Origin: an uncultured Bacilli bacterium
GTDB taxonomy: Bacteria; Bacillota_I; Bacilli_A; RF39; UBA660
Assembly (NCBI GenBank): GCA_934096785.1
Contig: CAKONA010000058.1
Span: 1-6,689, forward strand
Direction of reading: 5' to 3'
DNA: 6,689 nucleotides
Shown here: in pieces, positions 1 through 5,763 of the stretch
Numbering within the stretch: the stretch's first letter is position 1
Layout of the letters: each line of letters opens with the position of its first letter
Notes under the pieces: generated by a model
Database searches by the model: none
What the model was told of the DNA's origin: nothing
The model's input: the letters and a program-made list of their open reading frames with translations, nothing else
Position numbers and translations under genes: made by a program

Positions 1-1635
1 ATGAAATGTATTAGTGCTGCTAGTGTTAATGAAGGACTTAATAGTAGTGAAGTTGTGATTGAGGGTAACTTTACTAAGGAAGAAGCACAAGCACTTGTTG
101 ATTTAATCAATAGTGGAAGTCTTCCAACTAAGTTAACAGAAGAGGCTACTCCTAAAAGTGTTTCACCTTCATTTGGTAGTGAAACTATTACTAAGACAGG
201 TATAGCTGGTGTTATAACATTTATTGTTGTGTCACTTATATTAATAGTTAAATATAGATTTAGTGGAGTTATTGGTAGTGTATGTTTACTTTTATATTCA
301 GTACTTGTATTCTTAATATTTAATGCTGTTGATGGAGTACTTACGTTAACTGGTATTGCTGCTTTAGTACTTGGTATTGGTATGGCAGTAGATTCAATAA
401 TAATATCAAATGATAGAATCAAAGATGAACTTAGAAAAGGTAGTAAGTTAACTGCTGCTTATAATGAAGCTAATAAGAGTAGTTTAATAGCTATAATAGA
501 TGCTAATATAACAACATTAATAGCTGGTATAGTTCTTTACTTATTTGGTGAAAGTAGTGTTAAAGGATTTGCTACTATGTTAATAATAACTATCTTTGTA
601 ACAGTATTTACTACAGTAATTTTATATCGTGTAATACAAGGAATGTTTGTTAAAAGTAAAGCATTTAATGGTAAAGAGAAAGCATTCGTTGGTAAAGTTA
701 AAGATGTGCATAACTTTGACTATGTTAAATTTTCAAGTAAACCTATAATGACTGCGATAGGAGTTATAGCACTTGGTATTACATTTGCATTAGTACGTGG
801 ATTTAATTTTGGAGTTGATTTTACTGGAGGAACTAATATAAATCTATCATCTAATAGTGATTTAGACTTTAATAAGATAACAACTATCTTAAAAGAATAT
901 GATGTTAGAGGATATGATTATTACGTAGGTGGTAAGACTGAAGGATATATTAAATTAAATGATATTCTAAGTGATGAAGATACTACTAAAGTTAAAAAAG
1001 AATTAAAAGATTTAGGAATAGAGACTTCTATGAGTGAAATAAGTACACTAGTTACTAATAATTTAACTAAGAATGCTATTAAGTCACTTATATATTCATT
1101 AGTAGCAATAATTATCTATGTAGCTATACGTTTTAACTTTAATTATGCAATAAGTGGAATACTTATGTTATGTCATGATGTACTTATAATACTTTCTGTG
1201 TTTGCTATATTTAATATACCAGTAGACTTTATAATAGTAGCCTCATTACTTACAATAATAGGTTACTCAATAAATGATACAATAGTTGTGTTTGATAGAA
1301 TAAGAGAAAATAGAAAGAAAATGTATAGAAATAAGAAAATACTAGCTGACGATGAAATGAATAAATTAGTAAATGTTTCATCAAATGAAACTATATCTAG
1401 AAATGTATGGACAAGCATTACTACTATAGCTGCTGTTGTTATATTACTATGTGTAGGTTTAAATGACATATACACGTTTAATGTATCAGTATTAATAGGT
1501 TTAGTAGCTGGTAGTATTTCATCATTATTAATAGGGCCTAGAGTATGGATGGCACTTGAAAAAAGAAGTCAAAATAGACCAGATGATGAAGATGATGAAG
1601 TAGAAGAAATGAAAATAAAAGGTATTAATATATAA
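1..1635 (+). CDS. secDF: Protein translocase subunit SecDF (fused SecD-SecF), 5'-truncated by the window edge
   Basis: Membrane protein that works with SecYEG and uses the proton motive force to pull exported proteins across the membrane. The 544 visible residues begin at the end of the large SecD P1 domain (the GNFTKEEA segment near 22-29), so roughly the first 200 or more residues and TM1 lie upstream; the ATG at base 1 is probably an internal Met. SecD TM2-TM6 fall at about 66-86, 92-110, 114-136, 165-182 and 190-212, with the family motifs GMAVD (127-131) and DANITTL (167-173). The SecF half starts near 239, with one TM at about 247-265, the GVDFTGGT motif (271-278), a small external domain (about 280-355) and five more TMs, including YSINDTIVVFDRIREN (422-437). 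D131, D426 and R467 appear to match the proton-path residues D340, D637 and R671 of Thermus SecDF. The C-terminus is acidic (about 527-536). The next gene starts 13 bases after the stop. Oddity: the usual VDANV motif reads VDSII. Confidence 0.95.
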   Translation: MKCISAASVNEGLNSSEVVIEGNFTKEEAQALVDLINSGSLPTKLTEEATPKSVSPSFGSETITKTGIAGVITFIVVSLILIVKYRFSGVIGSVCLLLYSVLVFLIFNAVDGVLTLTGIAALVLGIGMAVDSIIISNDRIKDELRKGSKLTAAYNEANKSSLIAIIDANITTLIAGIVLYLFGESSVKGFATMLIITIFVTVFTTVILYRVIQGMFVKSKAFNGKEKAFVGKVKDVHNFDYVKFSSKPIMTAIGVIALGITFALVRGFNFGVDFTGGTNINLSSNSDLDFNKITTILKEYDVRGYDYYVGGKTEGYIKLNDILSDEDTTKVKKELKDLGIETSMSEISTLVTNNLTKNAIKSLIYSLVAIIIYVAIRFNFNYAISGILMLCHDVLIILSVFAIFNIPVDFIIVASLLTIIGYSINDTIVVFDRIRENRKKMYRNKKILADDEMNKLVNVSSNETISRNVWTSITTIAAVVILLCVGLNDIYTFNVSVLIGLVAGSISSLLIGPRVWMALEKRSQNRPDDEDDEVEEMKIKGINI

Positions 1636-1648
1636 AGGAAGTGATGCT

Positions 1649-3769
1649 ATGAAAGATCATAGTTATGAAGAATTAGTAGATGTTTTAAAAACTTATATGG
1701 CACCTGAATATATAGAGTTTATAGATAAATACTATGAACAAGCTAAAATAATATATGAAGGGATGAAAAGAGAAACTGGAGAAGACTATATATATCATCC
1801 AATAAATGTTGCCTATATTTTAGCAGACTTAAAGATGGACCCAGTTACTATTGCTTGTGCGCTTATACATGAAGCAATAACACTTAATAAAATGACCTAT
1901 GAAGAAGTAGAAGAAATGTTTGGAACAGAAAGTGCTAATATAGTTAATTCTATTACAAAAATAAGTAATCTTAAACAAACATTTAAGATAAATAATCCTG
2001 AAAAATATAGAAGAATAATAGTAGGGCTTTCTGAGAATCCAGCTACATTATTCATTAAGTTTGCTGATAGACTTCATAATCTTAGAACACTTAGAGTTCA
2101 TGATAAAGAACATCAAAAATATATAATAGATGAAACTCAAAATATATATATACCAATCGCACATAGACTTGGTATGAAAAAGATGAAAAGTGAAATGGAA
2201 GACTTGTGTCTTCAATATAGTGAGACAGATGAATATAACAAGGTACTTGATAGAATAAATGCAGATAAAGAAGAACTAGAAAAAAGTTTAGGTAAGATGA
2301 AGTATGAAATAATGCAGTTACTTGAACATCATAATATAAAATATGAAATACTTAGTCGTGTTAAGAGTGTTCGTGGTATATATAATAAACTTAAGAATGG
2401 TAAGAGATGGGAAGATATATATGATTTACTTGGACTTAGAGTTTTAGTAAATACAGTAGAAGACTGTTATAGAGTAATAGGTCTTGTACAAAGTAAGTAT
2501 CAACCTGTACCAAATAGATTTAAAGATTATATTGCAAATCCAAAGCCAAACTTATATCAAAGTTTACATACTACTGTTTATGGAGAAGATAAAAGAATAT
2601 ATGAAGTACAAGTTCGTACTTATGAAATGGATGAGATAGCTGAAAAAGGCGTTGCTTCTCACTGGAGTTATAAAGAAAAAATAGATGGTAGTGTTAAGAA
2701 TAACTTAGATCATATTCTAGAACAATTCCGTGTTCTTGTTGAAATAAATGATATTGAACAAAATATGGAATTTTTCGGTAATATAAAAGAAGAATTAAAG
2801 AGAAATGAAATATATGTTTATACTCCTAAAGGGGATATAATTGAACTTCCTGCTGGGGCTACTCCAATTGACTTTGCATATAAGATTCATAGTGAAGTAG
2901 GTAATACTACTACTGGGGCTTTGGTTAATTCAAAGATGGTTAAATTAGACCATGAACTAGTTGATGGAGATATGGTTGAACTAATTACTCAAAAAGGACA
3001 TGCTCCATCAAAAGGATGGTTAAAGATAGTTAAAACTGAAGCTGCTAAATCAAGAATTAAATCATATTTCTATAAAAAAGAAAGAGAAAAATATATTGCT
3101 CTTGGACATGAAATGTTATCAAATGAATGTAAGAAGAAGAATGTTGATATCAATGATATAATAACTGATGAGAACATTGAAAAGTTAAATAATAGTCTTG
3201 GTACTAAAGATTTAGATGATATATATTTTTCAATAGCTACACTTAAATATTTGCCTTCTTCTATACTTAATAGATTAGAGGTAAGAGAACCTAAAAAGAA
3301 AGTACTTACATTAAATAAGAAAAATAATAATAGTGGCAATGGTATATTAATAGCAGGTTCTAGTGATATATTATGTAGTTTAGCTACTTGTTGTAATCCT
3401 GTTTATGGAGAAGATATAGTTGGATACATTACTCGTGGTTATGGAGTTAAGATACACTCTAGGAATTGTCCTAATATAGATTTAAATAGTGAAAGAATAA
3501 TAGATGCACAGTGGGAAGAAAATACTGAGAATAGATATACTGCTAAGTTAAAGGTGTATATTGATGATGTGTCAGATATTCTTCTTAAGATAATTACACT
3601 TGCTACTAAAGATTCTATAATAGTTGACTCAATAAACTTAATTAATAGAAATAAAGAATTATTCTATGATATAACTTGTAAGGTTAAGAATATAAATGAT
3701 TTACATTTATTTATAGATGAAGTTAAAGGAATAAATAGTGTTTCTAAGGTTGAGAGGGTGTTTATATGA
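1649..3769 (+). CDS. relA: RelA/SpoT-family (p)ppGpp synthetase with a degenerate hydrolase site
   Basis: Long RSH protein of 706 residues (family usually about 700-750), cytosolic and ribosome-associated, transferring pyrophosphate from ATP to GDP/GTP during the stringent response. Domains in order: HD-type hydrolase (about 25-180), synthetase (about 230-345), TGS (about 386-446, with PKGDIIELPAGATPIDFAY and H414, the likely tRNA CCA-contacting His), helical region (about 455-540), zinc-finger/CC motif (C581, C582, H603, C607) and ACT/RRM (about 627-706). The synthetase site looks complete: RVKS (237-240), IYDLLGLRV (257-265), RFKDYI (290-295; RxKD, the type seen in bifunctional Rel enzymes), YQSLHTT (303-309) and EVQVRT (319-324). 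In the hydrolase domain R41, H50, H74, D140 and N144 are kept, but the HD motif reads HE (E75) and the following catalytic Glu-Asp pair is Thr78-Leu79. Hydrolysis is therefore probably lost or weak (inference). The start is supported by AAGGAAG about 8 bases upstream. The stop overlaps the dtd start, suggesting translational coupling. Confidence 0.96.
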   Translation: MKDHSYEELVDVLKTYMAPEYIEFIDKYYEQAKIIYEGMKRETGEDYIYHPINVAYILADLKMDPVTIACALIHEAITLNKMTYEEVEEMFGTESANIVNSITKISNLKQTFKINNPEKYRRIIVGLSENPATLFIKFADRLHNLRTLRVHDKEHQKYIIDETQNIYIPIAHRLGMKKMKSEMEDLCLQYSETDEYNKVLDRINADKEELEKSLGKMKYEIMQLLEHHNIKYEILSRVKSVRGIYNKLKNGKRWEDIYDLLGLRVLVNTVEDCYRVIGLVQSKYQPVPNRFKDYIANPKPNLYQSLHTTVYGEDKRIYEVQVRTYEMDEIAEKGVASHWSYKEKIDGSVKNNLDHILEQFRVLVEINDIEQNMEFFGNIKEELKRNEIYVYTPKGDIIELPAGATPIDFAYKIHSEVGNTTTGALVNSKMVKLDHELVDGDMVELITQKGHAPSKGWLKIVKTEAAKSRIKSYFYKKEREKYIALGHEMLSNECKKKNVDINDIITDENIEKLNNSLGTKDLDDIYFSIATLKYLPSSILNRLEVREPKKKVLTLNKKNNNSGNGILIAGSSDILCSLATCCNPVYGEDIVGYITRGYGVKIHSRNCPNIDLNSERIIDAQWEENTENRYTAKLKVYIDDVSDILLKIITLATKDSIIVDSINLINRNKELFYDITCKVKNINDLHLFIDEVKGINSVSKVERVFI

Positions 3770-4218
3770 GAGTAGTTTTGCAAAGAAGTAAAGAGAGTAA
3801 AGTAACTATTGATGGCAAGGTAAATGGGAAGATTGATAAAGGATATGTGATACTTGTTGGTTTTACTGAGGGAGATAATACAGATATAGTTGATAAAATG
3901 ATTCATAAGATTATTAACCTTAGAGTATTTGAAGATGAGAATGGTAAAATGAACTTAAGTATTCAAAATATAGGTGGAAGTATTCTTAGTATTAGTCAGT
4001 TTACTTTATATGCTGACTCAAAAAAAGGGAATAGACCAAGTTTTATAAATGCGTTGAATCCAAGTGAAGCTTCTAAATTATATGATTACTTTAATAGTAA
4101 GTTAAGTGAGACATTACACGTTGAAACTGGAATATTTGGAAGTGACATGAAAGTCGAAATCTATAATGATGGTCCTGTTACCATAATACTTGATAGTGAT
4201 GAATTATTTAAAATGTAG
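3766..4218 (+). CDS. dtd: D-aminoacyl-tRNA deacylase
   Basis: Cytosolic homodimeric proofreading enzyme that cleaves D-amino acids, and in many members glycine wrongly attached to tRNA-Ala, from tRNA. The 150-residue length is normal for the bacterial DTD family. The two signature motifs are present: SQFTLYAD (77-84), followed by KKGNRPSF (86-93), and NDGPVT (134-139), which contains the Gly-cisPro pair that excludes L-amino acids from the active site. The ETGIFGSDM segment (120-128) is also typical. The ATG overlaps the rel TGA in an ATGA arrangement, with a purine-rich ribosome binding site (GAGAGGG, 3752-3758) inside the end of rel, so the two are probably translationally coupled. rel followed by dtd is a well-known gene order in Bacillota. 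The stop codon lies inside the downstream terminator stem. I see no missing key residue. Confidence 0.97.
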   Translation: MRVVLQRSKESKVTIDGKVNGKIDKGYVILVGFTEGDNTDIVDKMIHKIINLRVFEDENGKMNLSIQNIGGSILSISQFTLYADSKKGNRPSFINALNPSEASKLYDYFNSKLSETLHVETGIFGSDMKVEIYNDGPVTIILDSDELFKM

Positions 4219-4236
4219 AGAAATCTACATTTTTTT
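4211..4236 (+). terminator. Intrinsic terminator overlapping the dtd stop codon
   Basis: A perfect 9-bp stem (AAATGTAGA, 4211-4219, with TCTACATTT, 4224-4232) closes a GAAA loop and runs into a T tract up to 4236. The dtd TAG (4216-4218) is in the left arm, so ribosomes terminating on dtd would cover part of the hairpin. This is the likely 3' end of the secDF-rel-dtd transcript. Confidence 0.88.
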
Positions 4237-4246
4237 GTGATACATA

Positions 4247-4292
4247 TTTCCTTTCACGATTAAATTTGATATAACTTAATCGTAAAAGGAAA
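4247..4292. repeat. 17-bp imperfect inverted repeat between two terminators
   Basis: The left arm TTTCCTTTCACGATTAA (4247-4263) pairs with the right arm TTAATCGTAAAAGGAAA (4276-4292) around a 12-base loop. There is one imperfection: C4255 faces A4284. In RNA read from the plus strand this is a C-A mismatch, but in RNA read from the minus strand it becomes a G-U wobble and the stem is continuous. Neither side carries a proper T tract, so it is not an ordinary terminator. It could be an RNA stem-loop, a protein-binding palindrome or a remnant of a small repeat element; the sequence does not decide. Confidence 0.75.
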
Positions 4293-4306
4293 AATAAATT
4301 AGTGTT

Positions 4307-4330
4307 GGAACTGAAATTCAGTTCCTTTTT
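4307..4330 (+). terminator. Second intrinsic terminator upstream of the HTH gene
   Basis: GGAACTGA (4307-4314) pairs with TCAGTTCC (4318-4325) across a 3-base loop (or a 7-bp stem with a 5-base loop), followed directly by TTTTT (4326-4330). It is GC-richer than its surroundings. It probably backs up the dtd terminator and insulates the HTH gene, or ends a short transcript that contains the inverted repeat just upstream. Confidence 0.75.
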
Positions 4331-4362
4331 AGATGAAAAATAATAACTCTACTAATACTGTG

Positions 4363-4391
4363 GTTACAAATTGATAAAAATATATTATAAT
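4363..4391 (+). promoter_or_regulatory. Probable sigma-A-type promoter of the HTH regulator gene
   Basis: A perfect -10 box TATAAT (4386-4391) sits 17 bases after a weak -35 GTTACA (4363-4368, 4 of 6 matches). The start point would be near 4398, giving a leader of about 19 bases that contains AGGAG (4406-4410), six bases before the ATG. An overlapping alternative is TTGATA (4371-4376), 17 bases, GATTAT (4394-4399), but its start point would fall on the ribosome binding site. Assigned by eye. Confidence 0.55.
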
Positions 4392-4416
4392 TTGATTATA
4401 GATATAGGAGCAAAAT

Positions 4417-5499
4417 ATGCAAGAGAAAATTGGAAACTTTATATTGGAGTTAAGAAAAGAAAGAAATATGACACAGCAAGAACTGGCTTCAAAATTAAAT
4501 GTAACTGATAGGGCAGTTTCTCATTGGGAAAATGGAAGAAGTGTACCTGATGTGTCTTTATTCAAATCTATATGTGAAATCTTTGATATATCTGTTAATG
4601 AATTAGTAAATGGTAAAAGAAAAAGTAAAGAAAATCACTTTATGAAATATTGTATATTCTTTTTAATTTTTGTCTCTACTATCTTGTTGATAATTTTAGT
4701 TGTAATTAAGAATAAAAAATTTGAAATAGATAACTTTAAATTTCAAGTAATAGACGAAGATATTTATTATAGTTTAACAGAAAAGATTACAGTGGGTGAT
4801 AAAAAAGTATATAGTTATGGTGTAGATTATGAACAAGTATGTGATAAAAATGAACAATGTTATTTAATTTATGAAGTTTTAAAAAATGGTAAAGTAACTT
4901 TAGATGACTTTGAAAATTATTTGAACAGACAGGTTGAATATAAAAATTATAGTATTATAATGTTAAATGATAAAGGAACAAAAATATATACAAAAAATGG
5001 TGTTACGATTATTTATTGCAATACTTTTGATAATAACCATGATGTTTACATTGGAAATGATAAGATGTTAGATGATTTAAAAGGTAACTATTGTGGATTT
5101 TCATTCGATACTATAAAAAATACTAAAGTTGATTTAAATGAGTTAAAGGATGTTTATGTTAACGCAGTTAAAGGTTCTATTACTAAGTCATCTATTAAAA
5201 TTCAAATTTATGATAAAAAGAGTGAAAACTATGTTTATGGTAGTGAATACACAATAGATAAGAAAGTTAATGGTAAATGGGAAAGATTGAATACTGAAAA
5301 ACAAATTATATCCGATTCAATGGGATATGAACCTGACATTAATGGAATATTGTATTTTAATATTGATTGGTATTATTACTATGGAAATTTAGATAGTGGA
5401 ACTTATAGAATAGTTAAATATGCTTATTCTAAAGATGATAAAGATTGTAATCCTGAATTTAACAAAATATATTATTCAGTTGAATTTAATATAGAATAA
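4417..5499 (+). CDS. Membrane-tethered XRE-family HTH regulator with an extracytoplasmic domain
   Basis: A 360-residue protein with an N-terminal XRE/Cro-CI-type DNA-binding domain (about 7-63; MTQQELASKLNV, 18-29, then TDRAVSHWENGRSVPD, 30-45), a basic linker (67-77), one transmembrane helix (about 78-97) followed by KNKK, and about 260 residues predicted outside the membrane. The C-terminal part (about 245-360), with YGSEYTIDKKVNGKWERL (274-291) and YGNLDSGTYRIVKYAYS (322-338), resembles the bacterial Ig-like domain found in some Bacillota lipoproteins (probably the Big_14 family); this is recognition from memory. The middle segment (about 105-240) is unfamiliar. Five external Cys (142, 148, 201, 226, 344) could form disulfides. 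It probably links an external cue to transcription, but ligand and targets are unknown. It has its own promoter, a clear AGGAG site and terminators on both sides, so it is an independent unit converging on the small minus-strand gene. Confidence 0.88.
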   Translation: MQEKIGNFILELRKERNMTQQELASKLNVTDRAVSHWENGRSVPDVSLFKSICEIFDISVNELVNGKRKSKENHFMKYCIFFLIFVSTILLIILVVIKNKKFEIDNFKFQVIDEDIYYSLTEKITVGDKKVYSYGVDYEQVCDKNEQCYLIYEVLKNGKVTLDDFENYLNRQVEYKNYSIIMLNDKGTKIYTKNGVTIIYCNTFDNNHDVYIGNDKMLDDLKGNYCGFSFDTIKNTKVDLNELKDVYVNAVKGSITKSSIKIQIYDKKSENYVYGSEYTIDKKVNGKWERLNTEKQIISDSMGYEPDINGILYFNIDWYYYYGNLDSGTYRIVKYAYSKDDKDCNPEFNKIYYSVEFNIE

Positions 5500-5526
5500 A
5501 AGAAAGTAGGGGTTCTACTTTCTTTT
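5498..5526. terminator. Bidirectional terminator shared by convergent genes
   Basis: A perfect 12-bp stem, AAAAGAAAGTAG (5498-5509) with CTACTTTCTTTT (5515-5526), closes a GGGTT loop. The core GAAAGTAG/CTACTTTC is flanked by AAAA and TTTT, so RNA from either strand has a hairpin followed by a short U tract. It includes most of the HTH gene TAA (5497-5499) and the stop of the minus-strand gene (5515-5517), so it should end both transcripts. Confidence 0.85.
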
Positions 5527-5670
5527 AAGTTTCTTTACTTCTTTTGGTCCTTCTATCTTTACTTTTTCTGGTAATAGAGAATCTACTTTTTGTTCTTTTA
5601 ATACTCCTTGTGAGAATATTAATGAAGTAGCAAGTAAAATAGAAGTAACTTCTCTTGTTCTTTTATTCAT
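5515..5670 (-). CDS. Small Lys-rich secreted or membrane-anchored peptide, function unknown
   Basis: A 51-residue peptide that I do not recognise. It has a basic N-terminus (MNKRTREV), a hydrophobic stretch (about residues 10-20, SILLATSLIFS) and a charged tail of about 27 residues ending KEVKKLKRK. This resembles a short signal peptide or membrane anchor followed by a cationic tail (about 10 Lys/Arg against 5 Asp/Glu). There is no lipobox Cys, and no strong AxA cleavage site is visible. The ATG at 5670 is chosen because AAGGAG lies 10 bases upstream and a strong promoter just before that. A longer version starting at TTG (5721) would begin inside the -35 box and is rejected. Promoter, ribosome binding site and terminator together argue for a real gene despite its size. 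It could be a peptide signal precursor, a small membrane protein or a bacteriocin-like peptide; nothing in the sequence picks one. Confidence 0.72.
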   Translation of the reverse strand: MNKRTREVTSILLATSLIFSQGVLKEQKVDSLLPEKVKIEGPKEVKKLKRK

Positions 5671-5680
5671 AATGTATTGT

Positions 5681-5686
5681 CTCCTT
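5681..5686 (-). promoter_or_regulatory. Ribosome binding site fixing the small-gene start
   Basis: On the minus strand this reads AAGGAG, 10 bases before the ATG at 5670-5668. The spacing is slightly long but workable. It lies at or next to the predicted transcription start, so the leader would be only about 16 bases. Confidence 0.7.
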
Positions 5687-5692
5687 AAATAA

Positions 5693-5721
5693 ATGATACA
5701 AAATAGATAGAAAATTGTCAA
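5693..5721 (-). promoter_or_regulatory. Strong sigma-A-type promoter of the small minus-strand gene
   Basis: On the minus strand a perfect -35 TTGACA (5721-5716), a 17-base spacer and the -10 TATCAT (5698-5693, 5 of 6) form the best promoter match in the window. Predicted start is near 5686. The TTG beginning of the -35 box is also what opens the longer reading frame, which argues that the longer frame is an artefact. Confidence 0.78.
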
Positions 5722-5725
5722 TTTT
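5711..5725. promoter_or_regulatory. Palindrome at the overlapping -35 region of divergent promoters
   Basis: AAAATTG-T-CAATTTT is a perfect 7-bp inverted repeat around one central base. It covers the -35 of the small minus-strand gene and a candidate -35 of mutS. A dimeric repressor bound here would block both. An operator role is inference; such AT-rich palindromes also arise by chance, and TTGACA promoters easily create one. Confidence 0.4.
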
Positions 5726-5756
5726 ATTTGCGTTTTTGTATAAAAGTAATTATAAT
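5715..5756 (+). promoter_or_regulatory. Probable mutS promoter region (two overlapping options)
   Basis: Option one: TTGTCA (5715-5720), 18 bases, TATAAA (5739-5744), start near 5751, leader of about 13 bases. Option two: weak TTGCGT (5728-5733), 17 bases, perfect TATAAT (5751-5756), start near 5763, which would give a leaderless message beginning at the mutS ATG. Option one shares its -35 with the divergent small gene. The sequence alone does not choose. Confidence 0.5.
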
Positions 5757-5763
5757 AATTTGT

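Noticed and set aside
1..3. ATG at base 1 as the true secDF start
   Set aside because: The protein from here would lack TM1 and nearly all of the SecD P1 domain; the first residues match the interior end of P1, so the gene most likely continues to the left of the window.
1263..1475. 70-codon minus-strand reading frame
   Set aside because: Lies wholly inside the conserved SecF coding region on the other strand and has no ribosome binding site or recognisable motif.
3070..3339. 89-codon minus-strand reading frame
   Set aside because: Antisense to the helical region of rel; its low-complexity Phe/Ser/Leu composition is what AT-rich Lys/Glu-coding DNA gives when read backwards.
3664..3906. 80-codon minus-strand reading frame across the rel-dtd junction
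   Set aside because: Overlaps two well-supported genes on the opposite strand and has no supporting signals.
4301..4330. T-box or other riboswitch leader for the HTH gene
   Set aside because: No T-box core sequence is seen, and the HTH promoter lies downstream of this hairpin, so the hairpin would not be in its leader.
4333..4374. 13-codon plus-strand frame starting at ATG 4333
   Set aside because: Asn-rich, no ribosome binding site, and it sits between a terminator and the next promoter.
5671..5721. 17-residue N-terminal extension of the small minus-strand gene from a TTG start
   Set aside because: The TTG is the first half of a perfect TTGACA -35 box and the promoter -10 lies inside the extension, so these bases are probably not transcribed with the gene.
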